A program made the translations under genes and the position numbers. From Corynebacterium sp. p3-SID1145 (GTDB lineage Bacteria > Actinomycetota > Actinomycetes > Mycobacteriales > Mycobacteriaceae): a DNA stretch of 64,000 bases. The notes under the pieces were generated by a model that was not told the DNA's origin, ran no database searches, and worked only from the letters and a program-made list of their open reading frames with translations. Positions 26,743 through 34,585 of the stretch are shown here, one piece after another (positions within the stretch are counted from its first letter, which is position 1; the number at the start of each line of letters is the position of its first letter). The stretch spans positions 53,468 through 117,467 of the forward strand of contig JALXXC010000009.1 in assembly GCA_025144245.1 (NCBI GenBank), in the 5' to 3' direction.

Positions 26743-28143
26743 TTAGTTCTCCCCGTTGGTGTCGCGCAGCTCGGAGTATTTCTCGGTGTTGTTGCCGGAC
26801 TCCTTGCCTAGGTTCAGCAGGGCAGTGCGGGCGTGCATCTGCTGGAGGGTGGTCGGCAGGTTGTAGCGCTTCGGGGTGAGCGCGTTGAGCGTCCAGGTGA
26901 ACATGGACACGACGCGGTTGCGCTTGGAGACGAGGAAGGACACGTGGACGAGCAGCCACATGATCCAGCCGAGGAAGCCGGCGATTTCGACTTTGCCCAT
27001 CTTCACGACAGCGTGGAAGCGGGAGACGATCGCCATGGAGCCCTTGTCGAAGTAGGAGAAGTCCTCGCGCTGGTCCGGCTGCTGGTCCTCTTCAACGCCG
27101 GCCTTGATGGCCTTCGCGGCATACTCACCGGTCTGGATAGCTACCTGTGCCAAGCCCGGAAGGCGGTCGAGGCTCATCATGTCGCCGACGACGAAGACGT
27201 TGCGGTGCTCGCCGACGGAGAGGTCCTTGTTCACCGGGACCTTGCCTGCGCGGTCGACCTCGAGGCCTGCCTGCTCGGCGATCGTCTTGCCCAGCGGGGA
27301 AGCGGCGACACCGGCGGACCAGATCTTGGTGTAGGAGTCGATCGTGGTCTCTTCCTCGGTCTTCATGTCCTTGTAGGTGACCGAGTTCTCGTCGATGTTG
27401 GTGACCATCGCGTTGAGCCGGACGGTCACGCCGAGGCGCTCCAGCTCGCGCTGCGCCTTGCGGCCGAGGCGCTTGCCGAAGGGCGGAAGGACCTGGGGTG
27501 CGCCGTCGAGAAGAATGATCTTGGCGCTGGACGGGCGGAAATTGGAGTATTCGTCGCGGAAGCTGCGGTGCGCCATCTCGGCGACCTGGCCGGCGAGCTC
27601 CACACCGGTCGGGCCTGCGCCGACGATGACGAAGGTGAGCAGGCGCTCGCGCTCTTCCGGATCCTCGACAACCTCGGCTCGCTCGAAGGCGGTGACGAGA
27701 CGGGAGCGGATCTCGAGGGCGTTGTCCAGCGTCTTCAAACCCGGAGCGAACTCAGCGAAGTGGTCGTTGCCGAAGTAGGACTGGCCGGCGCCGGCGGCGA
27801 CGATGAGGGAGTCGTACTCGTAGGTGCGGGTGAACTCGCCCTCTTCAAAGGTGACGGTCTGGCCGTCGAGGTTGATGTCGGTGACGTCGCCGCGCACTAT
27901 GTCCGTGTTGCTCTGCTTGCCCAGAATCTGGCGGGTCGAGGTCGCGATCTCGCCGGTGGACAGAAGACCCGTTGCCACCTGGTACAGCAGCGGCGGGAAG
28001 AGGTGGAAGTTGGTGCGGCTAATCAACGTGACATCCACGTCGGCGCCGTCAAGCTCGCGAGCCGCGAAAAGCCCGCCGAAGCCGGAACCGATGATGACGA
28101 CGTGGTGGCGGTTGCCCGCTGGACGGTAAGGCTTATCGGACAT
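26743..28143 (-). CDS. ndh: Type II NADH dehydrogenase (NDH-2)
   Basis: The protein has 466 residues. The FAD-binding motif VVIIGSGFGGLFAARE is near the N-terminus, and LISRTNFHLFPPLLYQVATG is diagnostic of NDH-2. The NADH-binding motif FVIVGAGPTGVELAGQ lies in the middle. The C-terminal membrane-anchoring region contains a hydrophobic stretch (GFLGWIMWLLVHVSFLV). It transfers electrons from NADH to menaquinone without proton pumping. A good ribosome binding site (AAGGAG) precedes ATG 28143. Confidence 0.95.
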   Translation of the reverse strand: MSDKPYRPAGNRHHVVIIGSGFGGLFAARELDGADVDVTLISRTNFHLFPPLLYQVATGLLSTGEIATSTRQILGKQSNTDIVRGDVTDINLDGQTVTFEEGEFTRTYEYDSLIVAAGAGQSYFGNDHFAEFAPGLKTLDNALEIRSRLVTAFERAEVVEDPEERERLLTFVIVGAGPTGVELAGQVAEMAHRSFRDEYSNFRPSSAKIILLDGAPQVLPPFGKRLGRKAQRELERLGVTVRLNAMVTNIDENSVTYKDMKTEEETTIDSYTKIWSAGVAASPLGKTIAEQAGLEVDRAGKVPVNKDLSVGEHRNVFVVGDMMSLDRLPGLAQVAIQTGEYAAKAIKAGVEEDQQPDQREDFSYFDKGSMAIVSRFHAVVKMGKVEIAGFLGWIMWLLVHVSFLVSKRNRVVSMFTWTLNALTPKRYNLPTTLQQMHARTALLNLGKESGNNTEKYSELRDTNGEN

Positions 28144-28187
28144 TTATCTGTACTCCTTGTAGCAATTGCACGCTTATCCGCCATGAG

Positions 28188-28193
28188 ATCATA
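28188..28193 (-). promoter_or_regulatory. Candidate -10 box of ndh
   Basis: On the minus strand TATGAT, 44 nt before the ndh start, matches a sigma-A -10 element; the region to its 5' side (TTTCGA) is a weak -35 match. Confidence 0.4.
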
Positions 28194-28250
28194 CGCCGGT
28201 TTCGAAACTCGGCGCGCCGTGGCTCCCATGAGGCGGGCTGCCGTCGGTCT

Positions 28251-29579
28251 ATGGTAGACGGCGTGTCCGACAACCCCGCGATCCCCATGCACTTACGTAC
28301 GGTCGACGCTGACCAGTGGCCGAATATCGTGGCGTTGCCGTCGGTCCGCTTGTTGGGACTCCGGGCCCGGCACGCGGAGGCGCAGTTCGCGGCCGCGTGC
28401 GCCAAGGCGGGCCTCGAGCTCGACCCGGATAGTTCCCCGGATCTCACTGTCGACCACGCGGAGCTGTTCGACCGCATCGCCGCGAACGGGTGGATCGGTC
28501 TCGCTGAAGGGTATATGGCGGGAGAGTGGCGCACGGAGACTCCCGAGGATCTGGTCAAAGTGCTCGGCGCGTTGCTCCGTGTGGAGTACAACCCGAAGAC
28601 GAAGCTCGCGAGTCACGGGAGATACAGCGGCGGCGAGGTGCCGCCGGAGCTCGTCGCGAGGTTCTCGGGCGACGGGATGAGCGCGTTCGCGGGCCATTTC
28701 GCCACGGGAGTTCCGACGATGGAGCGCGTGAGCGTGAAATCGCATTCGCCGGGTGCGGGCCGCGGGCGAGAACCGAAGAACTATTTCGTTTCGGAGACAA
28801 ATTTCAGCGCGCCGCTCGAGACGGAGAAGCTGGATCTCGCGGATGCGCAAGCGAGGAGCGTGGACATGCTTCTCAACGCCGCCGCCGTCCGCCCCGGCAC
28901 CCACCTCGCCGAGCTGCCGTCATCGGGCGGGGCTGTGGCGATCGCGGCGGCCGCACGCCGCGCCACCGTGGATTCCGTGATCACTGATCCGGGAATGCTG
29001 CGCGCCGTGCGCGAACGTCTCACACTCGGCGGGGCAGAAGACGCAGTGCACCTCAATGTGGTGGAGGGGTTGCTGCGGGGCATGGAGCGTCGAAAAGCGC
29101 GCTACGACGCTGTTGTCTCGGCGGAGCACCTGGAAACGATGCCGACGGACCTGCAAGCACGCTATTTCGCGCTTATCGACGACCTCTTGGCCCGCTCCGG
29201 CCGCGCCGCCCTCCAAACCGTCGTGTCGACGGGGAAGCTGACCCCGCCCGCTGAATCGGCGCTGGAATCGCTGCGCGCTTATATTTGGCCAACTCTGAAT
29301 TACCGGACGGTCGACGAACTTCGCAAAAGCGTCGATACGCGCAGCGGACTCCGCATTGTCGCGCAGACCCACGCGCCAGACCACCTTGAATTGTCGCTGC
29401 GGCATGAGCGCACCGTCTTCCAAAGCCAGCTGCGTGAGGCGGCCGCCGACGGATTCGACGCAGTGTACCGACGTCTGTGGATGTGGCAGCTCGCGCTGCG
29501 GGAGGCAATGGCGCACGCCAGCATGCTCGATGTTGTGCAGGTGACGTTGATGCACCGGCACCGACATGGTGTCAGGTAG
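28251..29579 (+). CDS. Cyclopropane-fatty-acyl-phospholipid synthase-like methyltransferase with degenerate motifs
   Basis: The protein has 442 residues. Overall layout matches the CFA synthase (UfaA1) family: an N-terminal domain with GWIGLAEGYMAGEW, and a C-terminal methyltransferase domain with YDAVVSAEHLETM and the C-terminal LWMWQLALREA helix. The SAM-binding motif I, normally (V/I)LEIGCGWG, reads HLAELPSSGGAVAIA. The family (S/D)NHYD-type segment before it reads PKNYFVSETNF. Long frame conservation argues that it is not a plain pseudogene. C. glutamicum also has a ufaA-type gene next to ndh. The start may instead be GTG 28263. Confidence 0.72.
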   Translation: MVDGVSDNPAIPMHLRTVDADQWPNIVALPSVRLLGLRARHAEAQFAAACAKAGLELDPDSSPDLTVDHAELFDRIAANGWIGLAEGYMAGEWRTETPEDLVKVLGALLRVEYNPKTKLASHGRYSGGEVPPELVARFSGDGMSAFAGHFATGVPTMERVSVKSHSPGAGRGREPKNYFVSETNFSAPLETEKLDLADAQARSVDMLLNAAAVRPGTHLAELPSSGGAVAIAAAARRATVDSVITDPGMLRAVRERLTLGGAEDAVHLNVVEGLLRGMERRKARYDAVVSAEHLETMPTDLQARYFALIDDLLARSGRAALQTVVSTGKLTPPAESALESLRAYIWPTLNYRTVDELRKSVDTRSGLRIVAQTHAPDHLELSLRHERTVFQSQLREAAADGFDAVYRRLWMWQLALREAMAHASMLDVVQVTLMHRHRHGVR

Positions 29580-29642
29580 CGGCAGAGCCGCAGCCCGGGG
29601 AGCGAGCGGGCCGGCAGAAAACTAGGGCGCGTCTCCCGCGAA

Positions 29643-29679
29643 CATTACTTGACATAATGTACATTATCGGACAGTAATG
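29643..29679. promoter_or_regulatory. Long AT-rich dyad, possible operator
   Basis: The core ATAATGTACATTAT (29654-29667) is a perfect 14-bp palindrome. Outer arms CATTAC (29643-29648) and GTAATG (29674-29679) extend the symmetry. A TTGACA (-35 like) overlaps the left side at 29649-29654. The dyad lies between the convergent CFA-like gene and the YceI gene, so its target is unclear. Confidence 0.45.
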
Positions 29680-29753
29680 GATAATGGGCTATGGGTGGAT
29701 GCGGCGAACACGGGCGCAATGGCCCGCACATGCGCCGCTAGCCCGTGGCCCGC

Positions 29754-30452
29754 CTAGTCCTTCTTTTCCAGTTTCAGGCGGATATTCACTTCGCCGTTCT
29801 CGTCGATCTTGGCGGCAACGAACTCCGGCGTCTCCACTCCGTAGTCCGCGCGGCTGATCGGAATGTCGGCGTGGACGATCACTGTCTCTCCGGTACGCAA
29901 CGCGGTGAAATCCTGGGTGATGCTGTTGGTCTGTCCGTGGATAGTCAGGTCGCCGGTGAGCGTCACGGTGCCGACGGTGCCGTCATCCGGGAGCTGCGAC
30001 ACGTCCGCGGGTTCAGTGAGGGTGAATGTGGCTTCCGGGTACTCCTCCGTGTGAAGGATCTTCCTTCGCACATTTTCGTCACGCACATCTTTATCCGTGA
30101 CGATATTAGTCATGTCCACGGTCACCTCACCGGCGGTCAACCTGCCGCCTTCGATGGTCATTTCGCCGTCGACATCCTGGGTCGAGCCCGATGTGGTTCT
30201 CGCATCACCAGGCAGCAACTCGTTGAACGTGAACCCGGCGGACGTGACGTTCTTGCCGGGCTTGGCGGACACCACCCACGTTCCGTCCACATCCGTCGCT
30301 GCCGGCTTGGCGCCGTCCGCGTCAATGCCCTCCGTTTTCACGCCTGGGTGCGAGAACAACGAAATGGCCAGCGGAACCAACGCGAAAAGCGCAAGCACGG
30401 CAATGACCGCAGCGCCGCCGAAGACAATGAGTTTCTGGTTGCGGTTGCGCAT
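29754..30452 (-). CDS. Membrane-anchored YceI-family protein
   Basis: The protein has 232 residues. An N-terminal transmembrane anchor (LIVFGGAAVIAVLALFALVPL, about 8-30) is followed by a YceI lipocalin-like beta-barrel. Family segments are DGTWVVSAKPGKNVTSAGF, ILHTEEYPEATFTLTEP and TGDLTIHGQTNSI. YceI proteins bind isoprenoid lipids such as polyprenyl or ubiquinone-type molecules; the ligand here is not known. It acts outside the membrane. The small zinc-ribbon gene upstream starts 380 bp away and is in the same direction. Confidence 0.88.
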   Translation of the reverse strand: MRNRNQKLIVFGGAAVIAVLALFALVPLAISLFSHPGVKTEGIDADGAKPAATDVDGTWVVSAKPGKNVTSAGFTFNELLPGDARTTSGSTQDVDGEMTIEGGRLTAGEVTVDMTNIVTDKDVRDENVRRKILHTEEYPEATFTLTEPADVSQLPDDGTVGTVTLTGDLTIHGQTNSITQDFTALRTGETVIVHADIPISRADYGVETPEFVAAKIDENGEVNIRLKLEKKD

Positions 30453-30511
30453 GAGTATCCCTCTCTGCCTTGAATGCCGGCCCGTGTGTGCGTCCGGCGC
30501 GCGTTATTGCG

Positions 30512-30832
30512 TTATTGGAGCCTCTCGAGCTTCTTAGCCATCGTAACCAGGTCATCGCACAGAGACTGAATCTCGTCGGCATCCGCGCCCTCACTGGACG
30601 CAATCGCGATGTCTTCGGCGGCGCACCGGATCTCGAACAGCTTGTCCTTCAGTGTGTCTCCCTGCAGCTTGCGCGTGGTCCGGGCACCTTTCGGCGCTGC
30701 GTGCCGCAGTTCGTAGGCGCGCTGCTTGCATGAGTCGCCGCAGTACTTCCGCGGCCGCCCACGCCCAGGTGTGAGCTGAATCTCCTTGCCGCAGTACTGG
30801 CAGGTCGGCGCCGTGTCGGTTGCTTGGTTCAT
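30512..30832 (-). CDS. Small zinc-ribbon protein of unknown function
   Basis: The product has 106 residues. The N-terminus has a Cys4 site, CQYCGKEI then GRPRKYCGDSCKQRAYE, which resembles zinc ribbons found in many actinobacterial small proteins. The rest is predicted helical and charged (DTLKDKLFEIR, DDLVTMAKKLERL). A nucleic-acid-binding role is plausible from the ribbon and the basic segment after it, but the function is not known. It is divergent from rbpA. Confidence 0.75.
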   Translation of the reverse strand: MNQATDTAPTCQYCGKEIQLTPGRGRPRKYCGDSCKQRAYELRHAAPKGARTTRKLQGDTLKDKLFEIRCAAEDIAIASSEGADADEIQSLCDDLVTMAKKLERLQ

Positions 30833-30871
30833 GGTCGCGGTTCATCTTATCCGCCCCGCGGCGGATTCCAC

Positions 30872-30897
30872 GGAACAATCGATGCAGTCGGCGCGTT
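30872..30897 (+). promoter_or_regulatory. SigH/SigR-type stress promoter of rbpA
   Basis: GGAAC (30872-30876) and GTT (30895-30897) are separated by exactly 18 bp, the consensus of the SigR/SigH family (GGAAT/C-N18-GTT). It lies 65 nt upstream of rbpA. rbpA is a SigR target in Streptomyces, which supports the reading. Confidence 0.65.
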
Positions 30898-30912
30898 AGA
30901 ACTGTTGGCCGT

Positions 30913-30918
30913 TATACT
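30913..30918 (+). promoter_or_regulatory. Second, sigma-A-type -10 box of rbpA
   Basis: TATACT at 30913-30918 matches the sigma-A -10 consensus in five of six positions and lies 43 nt before the rbpA start. Two promoters, one vegetative and one stress type, are suggested. Confidence 0.5.
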
Positions 30919-30961
30919 TTAGGCTCGCGACGATTATTCACAACGAAGGGAAAGATGCAGC

Positions 30962-31345
30962 ATGGCTGATCGGGTGCTACGTGGTAGCCGCATGGGCGCA
31001 GTGAGCTACGAGACGGATCGCGACCACGATCTCGCGCCGCGCAGGATGGCGAAATACCGCACCCCGAACGGCGAGATTTACGAGATTCCATTCGCCGACG
31101 ACGCCGAAATTCCCGAGGAATGGCCGTGCAAGAACGGCCAGGTGGGCACCCTCATGGAGGGTGAAGGTGTTGAGTCGAAGCCGGTGAAACCGCCACGCAC
31201 CCACTGGGACATGCTCCGTGAGCGCCGCAGCTTAGAAGAGCTCGATGAGCTTCTCGAGGAGCGTTTGGAGCAGCTCCGCAAGCGCCGCCGCGCCGCTGCC
31301 CGCATTGCGAAGGAGCAGAAGGAAGCGCAGGAGAACGGTAGCTAG
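30962..31345 (+). CDS. rbpA: RNA polymerase-binding protein RbpA
   Basis: The protein has 127 residues. The N-terminal tail begins MADRVLRGSRMGAVSYETD. The central barrel has YRTPNGEIYEIPFADDAEIP and the WPCKNG segment. The C-terminal sigma-interacting domain contains PVKPPRTHWDMLRERRS and ends with a charged helix. RbpA binds sigma-A and RNA polymerase and stabilises the open complex. AAGGGAAAG lies upstream of ATG 30962. Confidence 0.96.
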   Translation: MADRVLRGSRMGAVSYETDRDHDLAPRRMAKYRTPNGEIYEIPFADDAEIPEEWPCKNGQVGTLMEGEGVESKPVKPPRTHWDMLRERRSLEELDELLEERLEQLRKRRRAAARIAKEQKEAQENGS

Positions 31346-31382
31346 TCGCTTATCGCCGTCCCCTCTCCTACTTCCCCGCACC

Positions 31383-31420
31383 AAAAAAGCCGGCACGGAA
31401 ACAAATTCCTGCCGGCTTTT
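31383..31420. terminator. Bidirectional terminator between rbpA and ppm1
   Basis: The stem AGCCGGCA (31388-31395) with TGCCGGCT (31410-31417) is extended by a GGAA/TTCC inner pairing and flanked by A6 on the left and T4 on the right. It can terminate both convergent genes. Confidence 0.85.
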
Positions 31421-31448
31421 GGCGTGCCTTTAGTGGCTGATGTCCAGC

Positions 31449-31476
31449 GGCTAGCGGCCAGTGGCTAGCGGTTAGT
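31449..31476. repeat. Tandem 14-mer x2 at the ppm1 3' end
   Basis: GGCTAGCGGCCAGT (31449-31462) is followed directly by GGCTAGCGGTTAGT (31463-31476). The second copy contains the ppm1 stop codon. Further degenerate GTGGCTGA/AGTGG units flank it. Confidence 0.65.
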
Positions 31477-32377
31477 GGCGGTTGTCGCGGAAGCGCTTCA
31501 ACTCGTACTTGGCCAGCTTGAGGCCCTCTTCGACAAGGTCGCCAGCGAGTTGCGTTGCGCGGGTGACTTGGCCCGGGATCTTGTACACGCCGAGCTCGTC
31601 GAGCTGGTAACGGCCCAGTCGGCTCAGTTCCGTGGCCATTTCGGAGGCCTGGGTGGAGCGGCGCTTCCACCCCCACTTGGTCACCTCGGCGAGCGATTCG
31701 CCAGCGAAGCTGGCGTCGAGCTTGGACTCGCCGAGCTCACGGTCGACGAAGGTAATCGGTACCTCGCGGACATCGAAGCCCTCCTGTACAGCGCGGTCGG
31801 CGAGATCGACCTGGAAAATATAGCCCTTACGCGACAGGGTGCTGAGGTCGATGGTCTCGAGCACCTCGCGTCGAAAAGCGCGGTAACCGGCCGTCATGTC
31901 GGCAACGTCATCGCCGAGGGCAACGGAGATGTACAGGTTGCCCAGCTTGGACAGCAGGTAGCGGTTGCGGGGCCAGTTGACGGCCTCGCCTCCGTCGACG
32001 TAGCGGGAACCGATGACTAGGTCCGCTCCTTCGTCAATAGCCGACAGCAGGCGCGGCAGCTGTTCCGGTGCGTGGGAGCCGTCTGCGTCCATCTGGCAGA
32101 GCACGGCGTAGTCGCGCTCGAGACCCCAGTCGAATCCAGCTGTGTACGCGCCGAGCAGACCGGTCTTCTCCTCGCGGTGGATGACGTTGACATGGCTGTC
32201 CTCAGCGGCCATCTCGTCGGCCTTCTCGCCGGTGCCGTCCGGGGAGTTATCGTCGACGACCAGAATGTCCACGTCCGGGTTCGACTCGCGGACGCGCCCG
32301 ACGATCAACGGGAGGTTCTCCACCTCGTTGTATGTCGGGATGATCACCAGAGTCGAGTCGGTCGGTTTCTCAGCCAC
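31472..32377 (-). CDS. ppm1: Polyprenol monophosphomannose synthase
   Basis: The protein has 301 residues, family 2 glycosyltransferase with VIIPTYNEVENLPLI, VVDDNSPDGTG and the metal-binding QMDADGSHAPE. It uses GDP-mannose and polyprenyl phosphate to make polyprenyl-phosphomannose for LM/LAM and protein mannosylation. The C-terminal 60 residues are a helical extension beyond the standard DPM fold. It lies directly after lnt, as in C. glutamicum, where the two proteins (Ppm1, Ppm2/Lnt) are encoded side by side; in M. tuberculosis they are fused. Confidence 0.94.
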   Translation of the reverse strand: MAEKPTDSTLVIIPTYNEVENLPLIVGRVRESNPDVDILVVDDNSPDGTGEKADEMAAEDSHVNVIHREEKTGLLGAYTAGFDWGLERDYAVLCQMDADGSHAPEQLPRLLSAIDEGADLVIGSRYVDGGEAVNWPRNRYLLSKLGNLYISVALGDDVADMTAGYRAFRREVLETIDLSTLSRKGYIFQVDLADRAVQEGFDVREVPITFVDRELGESKLDASFAGESLAEVTKWGWKRRSTQASEMATELSRLGRYQLDELGVYKIPGQVTRATQLAGDLVEEGLKLAKYELKRFRDNRH

Positions 32378-32414
32378 AGTGTCTCCGTTTCTTTCGCTTT
32401 GTTCGGGCTATACG

Positions 32415-34043
32415 TCAGTCTTCGTCTTCAGGGTGCCGCGCCGGCTGCGGTGCCGCCGACGTGTCCTGACTCTTTCTAGAAGCATACCCCCGCCGGGTGG
32501 TCGCGACTGCCGCGAGCATCACCGCGATACCGCCTGCCACGATAAGCCACTGGATGAATCTGCCGTAACGCACAGCGAACGTCACGGAATCGCGCAGCGG
32601 CAGCTTGTCGACGAGATACGCCGGCGTGAAGATCTCCGTTTCCTGCGCCACGGTGCCGTCAGGACGCACGATGGCGGAAGCTCCCGAGGTCGCCGCGACC
32701 ACCACTGCCCTGTCGGTCTCCATCGCGCGGATCCGGCTCATGGCGAGCTGCTGGTACGTCATGTCGGTGAAACCGAAGGTGGCGTTGTTCGTCGGGGTAG
32801 TGAGAATCTGGGCCCCAGCCTTGACTGCGTCACGGTAGGCGGCGTCGAACGCCACTTCGTAGCAGGTGGCCACCCCCACAACATGCCCGCCCATGCGCAC
32901 AGTTCCATTGCCGTCGCCGGGCTTGAAATCTCCCGCCATGTCCACGTACGGCGAGAACCTGCGGAAGAAGTCCCGCATCGGCATCCACTCACCGAAAGGT
33001 TGCAGGAACCGCTTGTGGTGGAAGTCGCCGGCACCGGTGTCCGGATCGAAGACAACGGCGGTGTTGCGGTCCCCTACCTCGTCTTCGGTCAGGGTGCCCA
33101 CCAAGACCGGTGCGTCGACGGCTTTGACTGCCTCAGTGATGAGGTCGCGTGCTTGCCGGTCCCGGAATGGATTCACATCGGAGGAGTTTTCCGGCCAGAA
33201 CACCAGGTCCGGGTGTTCACCGCTGGCGGCCAGCTCCTTAGTCACGTTGACGTGGTTGGCCAAGACAGCGCGGCGCTGCGCATTGAAGTCGAGACCCATG
33301 CGGGGCACGTTGCCCTGGACAGCGGCGGCGGTCACGGTTTCCGTCGTCGGTCCGGGGCGGTCGACGCCGAGACCTGCGAGTATCCCGAAATTGATGGTCA
33401 AGCCTGCCGCGATCAGGGCGGTGATGGAACGGCGAATTGTGGTGCGGGGGCCGTCGATAAGCGATATCGCGGCGGCGCTCAGCGCTGCAGCCAGCAGCAC
33501 GGTGGCAAATGTGATTAGGGCGGGTCCGCCCCACGGCGCGAAATTCGCCAGCGGACCGTTGATCTGCCCCCATGCAAGGCGTACCCACGAGAAGCCGCCG
33601 AACGGGAATGACGACAGGAAGAATTCCACGGCCGAATAGACGAAGGCGAAAGCGATGAAACCGAACTGCCACCGGGCGACCAAAACCCCGAAAACACCGG
33701 TCAGAATCGTCCACAATGCAAGTGTGACGGACAGCGCGATCCACGGCAGGGCACCCACGAATTCGCCCACCCACGGCAACAGCAGAACATAGGCGCTGAA
33801 GCCGTGGATGAACCCCAACAGCGCGCCCCACCTCGCAGTCGGTCCAGCAGCCGCGCCGACGGGCTGGCGCGGCCACGGAGCGAGCGCGGCGTAGAACAGC
33901 GAGACGCCCACAACTCCAGCCGCCGCGTAACCGTGGGGCTCGTAGGAGAAATACACCAGCACGCCCCCAAGCCCCGCGAGGAGGACCCGGGCAATTCTTG
34001 CGAGCCGCGTCATGCGCGTGTCAGGGAAAACAGCAGCTGTCAC
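32415..34043 (-). CDS. lnt: Apolipoprotein N-acyltransferase
   Basis: The protein has 542 residues. Six or more membrane helices fill the N-terminal 200 residues and one closes the C-terminus. The nitrilase-like domain has the catalytic triad: Glu in LVFWPENSSD, Lys in HHKRFLQPFGEW, Cys in VGVATCYEVAF. It adds the third acyl chain to lipoproteins. GTG 34043 overlaps the stop of fxsA upstream as GTGA, supporting this start and translational coupling. Confidence 0.94.
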   Translation of the reverse strand: MTAAVFPDTRMTRLARIARVLLAGLGGVLVYFSYEPHGYAAAGVVGVSLFYAALAPWPRQPVGAAAGPTARWGALLGFIHGFSAYVLLLPWVGEFVGALPWIALSVTLALWTILTGVFGVLVARWQFGFIAFAFVYSAVEFFLSSFPFGGFSWVRLAWGQINGPLANFAPWGGPALITFATVLLAAALSAAAISLIDGPRTTIRRSITALIAAGLTINFGILAGLGVDRPGPTTETVTAAAVQGNVPRMGLDFNAQRRAVLANHVNVTKELAASGEHPDLVFWPENSSDVNPFRDRQARDLITEAVKAVDAPVLVGTLTEDEVGDRNTAVVFDPDTGAGDFHHKRFLQPFGEWMPMRDFFRRFSPYVDMAGDFKPGDGNGTVRMGGHVVGVATCYEVAFDAAYRDAVKAGAQILTTPTNNATFGFTDMTYQQLAMSRIRAMETDRAVVVAATSGASAIVRPDGTVAQETEIFTPAYLVDKLPLRDSVTFAVRYGRFIQWLIVAGGIAVMLAAVATTRRGYASRKSQDTSAAPQPARHPEDED

Positions 34044-34564
34044 TTCCGGTCATCTCCGAAATCTTCGGGGCGGGCGTTGCGGGACCAGTTCTCGATCTCT
34101 TCGTCGCTGGGAGCCGGCGCAGTATCTGGTTCTGCGTCAATGACATCGCCCGGGGCGAAGGTGCCGTAGGAGGCGCTGCGGCGCTTCATGGGGGAAACAT
34201 CGTAGACCTGCACGCCGAAGTCCTCCACACGCTTGCGCAGGGAATTCGCCATGGATTTACGCACGAGCTCACGCGTGGGGCGCACAAGCAGGAGCAGCCC
34301 GATCACCGAGGAGACGTAGCCCGGGATGATCGCCAACGCCCAGCCCGCAGCGACGAGGGCGGTCCCGCCGGCGAACTGCCCGACGGAACCGGCTCCGGAG
34401 GAGGCGCGCTCGAGTTCGGAGCGCAGCGCGGGCGAGGCGGCCAGCGCACCGACGACCATCAGGATGAAAATGCCCAGCAGCGCCCAGCCGACGCCGATGA
34501 GCTGGCTCACTCCCCAGAAGGCGAGGGCTTCGATCAGGAAATAAGCGAGAATCAGCATGCGCAC
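34040..34564 (-). CDS. FxsA-family membrane protein
   Basis: The protein has 174 residues. FxsA/YjeA fold features: three to four hydrophobic segments (LILAYFLIEALAFWGVSQ, LLGIFILMVVGALAAS, ALVAAGWALAIIPGYVSSV, IGLLLLV) and then a soluble C-terminal tail of about 60 charged residues. FxsA is implicated in phage exclusion in E. coli, but its general role is unknown. Start may be GTG 34564 or ATG 34558. It overlaps lnt by 4 bp. Confidence 0.8.
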   Translation of the reverse strand: MRMLILAYFLIEALAFWGVSQLIGVGWALLGIFILMVVGALAASPALRSELERASSGAGSVGQFAGGTALVAAGWALAIIPGYVSSVIGLLLLVRPTRELVRKSMANSLRKRVEDFGVQVYDVSPMKRRSASYGTFAPGDVIDAEPDTAPAPSDEEIENWSRNARPEDFGDDRK

Positions 34565-34585
34565 AGACTACCTGCCGGAGCGCGC

